Assembly (NCBI RefSeq): GCF_036323735.1
Contig: NC_086032.1
Coordinates: 50,399,335 to 50,463,334 of the forward strand
Direction of reading: 5' to 3'
Length of the DNA: 64,000 nt
DNA from: Rattus norvegicus
Lineage: Eukaryota; Chordata; Mammalia; Rodentia; Muridae
Shown here: one piece after another, positions 51,701-62,671 of the stretch
How the letters are laid out: each line of letters opens with the position of its first letter
Numbering within the stretch: position 1 is the first letter of the stretch
Made by a program: the position numbers and the translations under genes
The notes under the pieces: model-generated
What the model was told of the DNA's origin: nothing
Databases searched by the model: none
The model's input: the letters and a program-made list of their open reading frames with translations, nothing else

Positions 51701-53485
51701 AGTAGCAGGTTCTTGTAATATGTGTACTTTTAAAGATTTATCAAAATTTGGTGAGCCGAATCTCAGTAACTTGGTGAATTCAGTTAGTTCCTAGTAGGCC
51801 GCAATAGTAATAACTGGATTGTTCCGGATATAGAAAAATTTTCACGAATGGAATCAAAATTTCTAGGCGAATTCAGTGAGTTCCCAATGGGACATGCTTG
51901 TATGAGTGTGCATTTCAATATATAGCAACATTTTAAGGAACTGAATCTTTGTATCACTTAGAAGTCAGTAGTTTCCCAATAGGATTAACATGTAATAAGC
52001 TTGTTATTCAAGATAGAGCAACGTTTTAACGAACTGAAAGGCTGTTTCTTTGTGAATTCAGTTAATTCCCAGTAGCAGGCTCTTGTAAGATGTGTACTTT
52101 TAAAGATTTATCAGAATTTGCTGAGCCGAATCTCAGTAACTTGGTGAATTCAGTTAATACCTAGTAGGCCGCAATAGTAATAAGTGGACTGCTTGGGGTA
52201 TAGAAAAATTTTGACGAATTGAATCAACCTTTCTTGGTGAATTCAGTGAGTTCCCAATGTGACATGCTTGTATGAGTGTGCTTTTCAAAATATAGCAGCA
52301 TTATAAGTAACGGAATCTAACTATCATGGTGAACTCTGTAGGTTCCCAATAGGATCGCATGTAATAAGCTTGTTATTTAAGATATAGCAACGTTTTAACG
52401 AACTGAAACAGTTTTTCTTTGTGAATTCAGTTAGTTCGCAGTAGCAGTCTCTTGTAATATGTGTACATTTAAAGATTTATCAAAATTTGGTGAGCCGAAT
52501 CTCAGTAACTTGGTGAATTCAGTTAGTTCCTATTAAGCCACAATAGTAATAAGTGGACTGCTCGGGATATAGAAAAATTTACACAAATGGAATCAAAATT
52601 TCTAGGCGAATTCAGCGAGTTCCCAATGGGACATGCTTGTATGAGTGTGCTTTTCAATGTATAGCAACATTTTAAGTAACGGAATCTAAGTATCATGGTG
52701 AATTCAGTAGTTTCCCAATAGGATTCTCATGTAATAAGCTTGTTATTCAAGATAGCGCAACGTTTTAACGAACTGAAACACTGTTTCATTCTGAATTCAG
52801 TCAGTTCGCAGTAGCAGGTTCTTGTACTATGTGTACTTTTAAAGATTTTTAAAAATTTGCTGAGTCGAATCTCAGTAACTTGGTGAATTCAGTTAGTTCC
52901 CAGTAGGCCGCAGTAGTAGGTGAACTGTTCGGGATACAGAAAAATTTTCACGTGTTGAATCAAATTGGCGAATTCAGTTAGTTCCCAATGGGACATGCTT
53001 GTATGAATGTGCATTTCAATATATAGCAACATTTTAAGGAACTGAATCTATGTATCACGTTGAAATCAGTATTTTCCTAATAGGATTAACATATAATAAG
53101 CTTGTTACTCAAGATCGAGCAACGTTTTAACGAACTGAAACGCTGTTTCTTTGCGAATTCAGTTAGTTCCCAGTAGCGGGCTCTTGTAAGATGTGTACTG
53201 TTAAAGATTTATCAAATTTGCTGAGCCGAATCTCAGTAACTTGGTGAATTAAGTTAGTTTGTAGTAGGCCGCAATATTAATAAGTGGACTGATCGGTATA
53301 TAGAAATATTTCACTAATGGAATCAAAATTTCTAGGCGAATTCATGAATTCCCAATGGGACATGCTTGTATGAGTGTGCATTTCAATATATAGCAACATT
53401 TTAAGTAACAGAATCTAAGTATCATGGTGAATTCAGTAGTTTCCCAATAGAAATCTCATGTAATAAGGTTGTTATTCAAGATAGC
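48717..53485 (+). repeat. 13-mer higher-order repeat, copy 3
   Basis: This is a full 4769-bp unit, nearly identical to copy 2. A private change is CCCAATAGAAATCTC near 53446, where other copies have CCCAATAGGAATCTC. Confidence 0.92.
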
Positions 53486-56400
53486 GCAACCTTTTTACGA
53501 ACTGAAACACTGTTTCTTTGTGAATTCAGTCAGTTCCCAGTAGCAGGTTCTTGTAATATGTGTACTTTTAATGATTTATCAAAATTTGCTGAGGCGAATC
53601 TCAGTAACCTGGTGATTTCAGTTAGTTCGTAGTAGGCCGCAATAGTAATAAGTGGACTGCTAGGGATATAGAAAAATTTTGACGAATTGAATCAAAATTT
53701 CGTGGTGAATTCAGTGAGTTCCCAATGGGACATGCTTGTATGATTGTGCTTCTCAATATATAGTAACATTTTAAGTAACGGTGTCTAAGTATCATGGTGA
53801 ATTCAGTAGTTTCCCAATAGGATTCTCATGTAATAAGCTTGTGATTCAAGATAGCGCAACGTTTTAACGAACTGAAACACTGTTTCTTTGTGAATTCAGT
53901 CAGTTCGCAGTAGCAGGTTCTTGTACTATGTGTACTTTTAAAGATTTTTCAAAATTTGCTGAGTCGAATCTCAGTAACTTGGTGAATTCAGTTAGTTCCC
54001 AGTAGGCCGCAGTAGAAAGTGGACTGTTCGGGATATAGAAATATTTTCACGTATTGAATCAAATTGGCGAATTCAGTTAGTTCCCAATGGGACATGCTGT
54101 ATGAGTGTGCATTTCAATATATAGCAACATTTTAAGTTACTCAATCTATGTATCACGTAGAATTCAGTAGTTTCCCAATAGGATTAACATGTAATAAGCT
54201 TGTAATTCAAGATAGAGCAACATATTAACGAACTGAAACGCTGTTTCTTTGCGAATTCAGTTAGTTCCCAGTAGCAGGCTCTTGTAAGATGTGTACTTTT
54301 AAAGATTTACCAGATTTTGCTGAGCCGAATCTCAGTAAATTGGGGAATTCAGTTAGTTCCAAGTAGGCCGCAATAGTAATAAGTGGACTGTTCGGGAAAT
54401 AGAAAAATTTTCACGTATTGAATTAAATTGGCGAATTCAGTTAGTTCCCAATGGGACATGCTTGTATGAGTGTGCATTTCAATATATAGCAACATTTTAA
54501 GGAACTGAATCTAAGTATCACGTTGAAATCAGTATTTTCCTAATAGGATTAACATATAATAAGCTTGTTATTCAAGATCGAGCAACGTTTTAAAGAACTG
54601 AAACGCTGTTTCTTTGTGAATTCAGTTAGTTCCCAGTGGCAGGCTCTTGTAAGATGTGTACTTTAAAGGTTTATCAAAATTTGCTGAGCCGAATCTCAGT
54701 AACTTGGTGAATTCAGTTAGTTCGTAGTAGGCCGCAATAGTAATAAGTGGACTGCTCAGGATATGGAAAAATTTTGACGCATTGAATCAAAATTTCTTGG
54801 TGAATTCAGTGAGTTCCCAAAGGGACATGCTTGTACAAGTGTGCTTTTCAATATATAGCAACATTTTAAGTAACGGAATCCAACTATCATGGTAATTCTG
54901 TAGGTTCCCAATAGGATCGCATGTAATAAGCTTGTTATTTAAGATAGAGCAACGTTTTAACGAACTGAAACACTTTTTCTTTGTGAATTCAGTTAGATCC
55001 CAGTAGCAGGCTCTTGTAATATGTGTACTTTTAAAGATTTATCAAAATTTGGTGAGTCGAATCTCAGTAACTTGGTGAATTCAGTTAGTTCCCAGTAAGC
55101 CGCAGTAGTAATAAGTGGACTGTTCGGTATATAGAAAAATTTTCACGAATGGAATCAAATTGGCGAATTCAGTTAGTTCCCAATAGGACATGCTTGTATG
55201 AGGGTGCATTACAATATATAGTAACATTTTAATGAACTGAATCTATGTATCATTTTGAATTCAGTAGTTTCCCAATAGGATTAACATGTAATATGGTTGT
55301 TATTCAAGATAGAGCAAAGTTTTAACGAACTGAAACGCTGTTTCTTTGTGAATTCATTTAGTTCCCAGTAGCAGGCTCTTGTAAGATGTGTACTTTTAAA
55401 GATTTTTCAAAATTTGCTGAGCCGAATCTCAGTAACTTGGTGAATTCAGTTAGTTCCTATGAGGCCGCAATAATAACAAGTGGACTTTTCGGGATATAGA
55501 AAAATTTTCACTAATCGAATCAAAATTTCTAGGCAAATTCAGGGAGTTCCCAATGGGACATGCTTGTATGAGTGTGCTTTTCAATATATAGCAATATTTT
55601 AAGTAACGGAATCTAAGTATCATGGTGAATTCTGTAGTTTCCCAATAGGATTCTCATGTAATAAGCTTGTTATTCAAGATAGCGCAACGTTTTAACGAAC
55701 TGAAACACTGTTTCTTTGTGAATTCAGTCAGTTCCCAGTAGCAGGTTCTTGTAATATGTGTACTTTTAAAGATTTATCAAAATTTGCTGAGTCGAATCTC
55801 AGTAACTTGGTGAATTCAGTTAGTTCCCAGTTGGCCGCAGTAGTAGTAAGTGGAGTGTTCGGGATATAGAAAAATTTTCACGTATTGAATCAAATTGGCG
55901 AATTCAGTTAGTTCCCAATGGGACATGCTTGTATGAGTGTGCATTTCAATATATTGCAACATTTTAAGGAACTGAATCTATGTATCACGTTCAAATCAGT
56001 AGTTTCCCAATAGGATTAACATATAATAAGCTTGTTATTCAAGATCGAGCAACGTTTTAATGAACTGAAATGCTGTTTCTTTGTGAATTTAGTTAGTTCC
56101 CAGTAGCAGGCTCTTGTAAGATATGTACTTTAAAAGATTTATCAAAATTTGCTAGGCGAATCTCAGTAACTTGGTGAATTCAGTTAGTTCGTAGTAGGCC
56201 GCAATAGTAATAAGTGGACTGCTCGGGATATGGAAAAATTTTGACGAATTGAATCAAAATTTCTTGGTGCATTCAGTGAGTTCCCAAAGGGACATGCTTG
56301 TATGATTGTGCTTTTCAATATATAGCAACATTTTAAGTAACGGAATCTAACTATCATGGTGAATTCTATAGGTTCCCAATACGATCGCATGTAATAAGCT

Positions 56401-57525
56401 TGTAATTTAAGATAGAGTAACGTTTTAACGAACTGAAACACTTTTTCTTTGTGAATTCCGTTAGTTCCCAGTAGCAGGTTCTTGTAATATGTGTACTTTT
56501 AAAGATTTATCAAAATTTGGTGAGCCGAATCTCAGTAACTTGGTGAATTCAGTTAGTTCCTAGTAGGCCGCAATAGTAATAACTGGATTGTTCCGGATAT
56601 AGAAAAATTTTCACGAATGGAATCAAAATTTCTAGGCGAATTCAGTGAGTTCCCAATGGGACATGCTTGTATGAGTGTGCATTTCAATATATAGCAACAT
56701 TTTAAGGAACTGAATCTTTGTATCACTTAGAAGTCAGTAGTTTCCCAATAGGATTAACATGTAATAAGCTTGTTATTCAAGATAGAGCAACGTTTTAACG
56801 AACTGAAAGGCTGTTTCTTTGTGAATTCAGTTAATTCCCAGTAGCAGGCTCTTGTAAGATGTGTACTTTTAAAGATTTATCAGAATTTGCTGAGCCGAAT
56901 CTCAGTAACTTGGTGAATTCAGTTAATACCTAGTAGGCCGCAATAGTAATAAGTGGACTGCTTGGGGTATAGAAAAATTTTGACGAATTGAATCAACCTT
57001 TCTTGGTGAATTCAGTGAGTTCCCAATGTGACATGCTTGTATGAGTGTGCTTTTCAAAATATAGCAGCATTATAAGTAACGGAATCTAACTATCATGGTG
57101 AACTCTGTAGGTTCCCAATAGGATCGCATGTAATAAGCTTGTTATTTAAGATATAGCAACGTTTTAACGAACTGAAACAGTTTTTCTTTGTGAATTCAGT
57201 TAGTTCGCAGTAGCAGTCTCTTGTAATATGTGTACATTTAAAGATTTATCAAAATTTGGTGAGCCGAATCTCAGTAACTTGGTGAATTCAGTTAGTTCCT
57301 ATTAAGCCACAATAGTAATAAGTGGACTGCTCGGGATATAGAAAAATTTACACAAATGGAATCAAAATTTCTAGGCGAATTCAGCGAGTTCCCAATGGGA
57401 CATGCTTGTATGAGTGTGCTTTTCAATGTATAGCAACATTTTAAGTAACGGAATCTAAGTATCATGGTGAATTCAGTAGTTTCCCAATAGGAATCTCATG
57501 TAATAAGGTTGTTATTCAAGATAGC
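53486..57525 (+). repeat. 13-mer derivative lacking two tetramers (11-mer, 4040 bp)
   Basis: This unit follows the 13-mer to about 57491. There it skips 729 bp (two tetramers, including the one with GTTTCATTCTG) and joins the end of the unit at AATCTCATGTAATAAGG. A private change is TATAGTAACATTTT near 53764. Confidence 0.88.
57451..57491 (+). other. Two-tetramer deletion junction (first occurrence)
   Basis: The crossover lies in about 41 bp that are identical in both parental tetramers, between the upstream marker AACGG and the downstream marker AGGAATC. The register of the satellite is kept, which points to homologous unequal exchange and not end joining. Confidence 0.78.
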
Positions 57526-60462
57526 GCAACCTTTTTACGAACTGAAACACTGTTTCTTTGTGAATTCAGTCAGTTCCCAGTAGCAGGTTCTTGTAATATG
57601 TGTACTTTTAATGATTTATCAAAATTTGCTGAGGCGAATCTCAGTAACCTGGTGATTTCAGTTAGTTCGTAGTAGGCCGCAATAGTAATAAGTGGACTGC
57701 TAGGGATATAGAAAAATTTTGACGAATTGAATCAAAATTTCGTGGTGAATTCAGTGAGTTCCCAATGGGACATGCTTGTATGATTGTGCTTCTCAATATA
57801 TAGCAACATTTTAAGTAACGGTGTCTAAGTATCATGGTGAATTCAGTAGTTTCCCAATAGGATTCTCATGTAATAAGCTTGTGATTCAAGATAGCGCAAC
57901 GATTTAACGAACTGAAACACTGTTTCTTTGTGAATTCAGTCAGTTCGCAGTAGCAGGTTCTTGTACTATGTGTACTTTTAAAGATTTTTCAAAATTTGCT
58001 GAGTCGAATCTCAGTAACTTGGTGAATTCAGTTAGTTCCCAGTAGGCCGCAGTAGAAAGTGGACTGTTCGGGATATAGAAATATTTTCACGTATTGAATC
58101 AAATTGGCGAATTCAGTTAGTTCCCAATGGGACATGCTTGTATGAGTGTGCATTTCAATATATTGCAACATTTTAAGGAACTGAATCTATGTATCACGTT
58201 GAAATCAGTAGTTTCCCAATAGGATTAACATATAATAAGCTTGTTATTCAAGATCGAGCAACGTTTTAATGAACTGAAATGCTGTTTCTTTGTGAATTTA
58301 GTTAGTTCCCAGTAGCAGGCTCTTGTAAGATATGTACTTTAAAAGATTTATCAAAATTTGCTAGGCGAATCTCAGTAACTTGGTGAATTCAGTTAGTTCG
58401 TAGTAGGCCGCAATAGTAATAAGTGGACTGCTCGGGATATGGAAAAATTTTGACGAATTGAATCAAAATTTCTTGGTGCATTCAGTGAGTTCCCAAAGGG
58501 ACATGCTTGTATGATTGTGCTTTTCAATATATAGCAACATTTTAAGTAACGGAATCTAACTATCATGGTGAATTCTATAGGTTCCCAATACGATCGCATG
58601 TAATAAGCTTGTAATTTAAGATAGAGTAACGTTTTAACGAACTGAAACACTTTTTCTTTGTGAATTCCGTTAGTTCCCAGTAGCAGGTTCTTGTAATATG
58701 TGTACTTTTAAAGATTTATCAAAATTTGGTGAGCCGAATCTCAGTAACTTGGTGAATTCAGTTAGTTCCTAGTAGGCCGCAATAGTAATAACTGGATTGT
58801 TCCGGATATAGAAAAATTTTCACGAATGGAATCAAAATTTCTAGGCGAATTCAGTGAGTTCCCAATGGGACATGCTTGTATGAGTGTGCATTTCAATATA
58901 TAGCAACATTTTAAGGAACTGAATCTTTGTATCACTTAGAAGTCAGTAGTTTCCCAATAGGATTAACATGTAATAAGCTTGTTATTCAAGATAGAGCAAC
59001 GTTTTAACGAACTGAAAGGCTGTTTCTTTGTGAATTCAGTTAATTCCCAGTAGCAGGCTCTTGTAAGATGTGTACTTTTAAAGATTTATCAGAATTTGCT
59101 GAGCCGAATCTCAGTAACTTGGTGAATTCAGTTAATACCTAGTAGGCCGCAATAGTAATAAGTGGACTGCTTGGGGTATAGAAAAATTTTGACGAATTGA
59201 ATCAACCTTTCTTGGTGAATTCAGTGAGTTCCCAATGTGACATGCTTGTATGAGTGTGCTTTTCAAAATATAGCAGCATTATAAGTAACGGAATCTAACT
59301 ATCATGGTGAACTCTGTAGGTTCCCAATAGGATCGCATGTAATAAGCTTGTTATTTAAGATATAGCAACGTTTTAACGAACTGAAACAGTTTTTCTTTGT
59401 GAATTCAGTTAGTTCGCAGTAGCAGTCTCTTGTAATATGTGTACATTTAAAGATTTTTCAAAATTTGGTGAGCCGAATCTCAGTAACTTGGTGAATTCAG
59501 TTAGTTCCTATTAAGCCACAATAGTAATAAGTGGACTGCTCGGGATATAGAAAAATTTACACAAATGGAATCAAAATTTCTAGGCGAATTCAGCGAGTTC
59601 CCAATGGGACATGCTTGTATGAGTGTGCTTTTCAATGTATAGCAACATTTTAAGTAACGGAATCTAAGTATCATGGTGAATTCAGTAGTTTCCCAATAGG
59701 ATTCTCATGTAATAAGCTTGTTATTCAAGATAGCGCAACGTTTTAACGAACTGAAACACTGTTTCATTCTGAATTCAGTCAGTTCGCAGTAGCAGGTTCT
59801 TGTACTATGTGTACTTTTAAAGATTTTTAAAAATTTGCTGAGTCGAATCTCAGTAACTTGGTGAATTCAGTTAGTTCCCAGTAGGCCGCAGTAGTAGGTG
59901 AACTGTTCGGGATACAGAAAAATTTTCACGTGTTGAATCAAATTGGCGAATTCAGTTAGTTCCCAATGGGACATGCTTGTATGAATGTGCATTTCAATAT
60001 ATAGCAACATTTTAAGGAACTGAATCTATGTATCACGTTGAAATCAGTATTTTCCTAATAGGATTAACATATAATAAGCTTGTTACTCAAGATCGAGCAA
60101 CGTTTTAACGAACTGAAACGCTGTTCTTTGCGAATTCAGTTAGTTCCCAGTAGCAGGCTCTTGTAAGATGTGTACTGTTAAAGATTTATCAAATTTGCTG
60201 AGCCGAATCTCAGTAACTTGGTGAATTAAGTTAGTTTGTAGGAGGCCGCAATATTAATAAGTGGACTGATCGGTATATAGAAATATTTCACTAATGGAAT
60301 CAAAATTTCTAGGCGAATTCATGAATTCCCAATGGGACATGCTTGTATGAGTGTGCATTTCAATATATAGCAACATTTTAAGTAACAGAATCTAAGTATC
60401 ATGGTGAATTCAGTAGTTTCCCAATAGGAATCTCATGTAATAAGGCTGTTATTCAAGATAGC
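57526..60462 (+). repeat. 13-mer derivative lacking five tetramers (8-mer, 2937 bp)
   Basis: This unit jumps from the CAGTAGAAAGTGG tetramer directly to the TATATTGCAACATTTT tetramer. That removes 1832 bp: the TTACTCAATC tetramer and the whole A-B-C-D module. It carries GCAACGATTTAACG at 57902, private to the five-tetramer-deletion units, and the two tetramers missing from the previous unit are present. Confidence 0.88.
58085..58139 (+). other. Five-tetramer deletion junction
   Basis: The crossover interval lies between GAAATATTTTCACG (left parent) and GACATGCTTGTATG (right parent; the left parent reads GACATGCTGTATG). The two parents are identical in between, so exchange was homologous and in register. 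Equivalent junctions occur at about 61020-61076 and 63230-63286. Confidence 0.78.
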
Positions 60463-62671
60463 GCAACCTTTTTACGAACTGAAACACTGTTTCTTTGTGA
60501 ATTCAGTCAGTTCCCAGTAGCAGGTTCTTGTAATATGTGTACTTTTAATGATTTATCAAAATTTGCTGAGGCGAATCTCAGTAACCTGGTGATTTCAGTT
60601 AGTTCGTAGTAGGCCGCAATAGTAATAAGTGGACTGCTAGGGATATAGAAAAATTTTGACGAATTGAATCAAAATTTCGTGGTGAATTCAGTGAGTTCCC
60701 AATGGGACATGCTTGTATGATTGTGCTTCTCAATATATAGCAACATTTTAAGTAACGGTGTCTAAGTATCATGGTGAATTCAGTAGTTTCCCAATAGGAT
60801 TCTCATGTAATAAGCTTGTGATTCAAGATAGCGCAACGATTTAACGAACTGAAACACTGTTTCTTTGTGAATTCAGTCAGTTCGCAGTAGCAGGTTCTTG
60901 TACTATGTGTACTTTTAAAGATTTTTCAAAATTTGCTGAGTCGAATCTCAGTAACTTGGTGAATTCAGTTAGTTCCCAGTAGGCCGCAGTAGAAAGTGGA
61001 CTGTTCGGGATATAGAAATATTTTCACGTATTGAATCAAATTGGCGAATTCAGTTAGTTCCCAATGGGACATGCTTGTATGAGTGTGCATTTCAATATAT
61101 TGCAACATTTTAAGGAACTGAATCTATGTATCACGTTGAAATCAGTAGTTTCCCAATAGGATTAACATATAATAAGCTTGTTATTCAAGATCGAGCAACG
61201 TTTTAATGAACTGAAATGCTGTTTCTTTGTGAATTTAGTTAGTTCCCAGTAGCAGGCTCTTGTAAGATATGTACTTTAAAAGATTTATCAAAATTTGCTA
61301 GGCGAATCTCAGTAACTTGGTGAATTCAGTTAGTTCGTAGTAGGCCGCAATAGTAATAAGTGGACTGCTCGGGATATGGAAAAATTTTGACGAATTGAAT
61401 CAAAATTTCTTGGTGCATTCAGTGAGTTCCCAAAGGGACATGCTTGTATGATTGTGCTTTTCAATATATAGCAACATTTTAAGTAACGGAATCTAACTAT
61501 CATGGTGAATTCTATAGGTTCCCAATACGATCGCATGTAATAAGCTTGTAATTTAAGATAGAGTAACGTTTTAACGAACTGAAACACTTTTTCTTTGTGA
61601 ATTCCGTTAGTTCCCAGTAGCAGGTTCTTGTAATATGTGTACTTTTAAAGATTTATCAAAATTTGGTGAGCCGAATCTCAGTAACTTGGTGAATTCAGTT
61701 AGTTCCTAGTAGGCCGCAATAGTAATAACTGGATTGTTCCGGATATAGAAAAATTTTCACGAATGGAATCAAAATTTCTAGGCGAATTCAGTGAGTTCCC
61801 AATGGGACATGCTTGTATGAGTGTGCATTTCAATATATAGCAACATTTTAAGGAACTGAATCTTTGTATCACTTAGAAGTCAGTAGTTTCCCAATAGGAT
61901 TAACATGTAATAAGCTTGTTATTCAAGATAGAGCAACGTTTTAACGAACTGAAAGGCTGTTTCTTTGTGAATTCAGTTAATTCCCCGTAGCAGGCTCTTG
62001 TAAGATGTGTACTTTTAAAGATTTATCAGAATTTGCTGAGCCGAATCTCAGTAACTTGGTGAATTCAGTTAATACCTAGTAGGCCGCAATAGTAATAAGT
62101 GGACTGCTTGGGGTATAGAAAAATTTTGACGAATTGAATCAACCTTTCTTGGTGAATTCAGTGAGTTCCCAATGTGACATGCTTGTATGAGTGTGCTTTT
62201 CAAAATATAGCAGCATTATAAGTAACGGAATCTAACTATCATGGTGAACTCTGTAGGTTCCCAATAGGATCGCATGTAATAAGCTTGTTATTTAAGATAT
62301 AGCAACGTTTTAACGAACTGAAACAGTTTTTCTTTGTGAATTCAGTTAGTTCGCAGTAGCAGTCTCTTGTAATATGTGTACATTTAAAGATTTATCAAAA
62401 TTTGGTGAGCCGAATCTCAGTAACTTGGTGAATTCAGTTAGTTCCTATTAAGCCACAATAGTAATAAGTGGACTGCTCGGGATATAGAAAAATTTACACA
62501 AATGGAATCAAAATTTCTAGGCGAATTCAGCGAGTTCCCAATGGGACATGCTTGTATGAGTGTGCTTTTCAATGTATAGCAACATTTTAAGTAACGGAAT
62601 CTAAGTATCATGGTGAATTCAGTAGTTTCCCAATAGGAATCTCATGTAATAAGGTTGTTATTCAAGATAGC
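60463..62671 (+). repeat. 13-mer derivative with both deletions (6-mer, 2209 bp)
   Basis: This unit combines the five-tetramer deletion (junction near 61020-61076) with the two-tetramer deletion (junction near 62597-62638). The private base change at 60839 is shared with the units before and after it. A private change TTCCCCGTAG lies near 61984. Confidence 0.88.
62597..62638 (+). other. Two-tetramer deletion junction (second occurrence)
   Basis: This is the same join as at 57451-57491, within the same interval of identity. Either one deletion spread through later exchange or the same pairing recurred. Confidence 0.75.
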
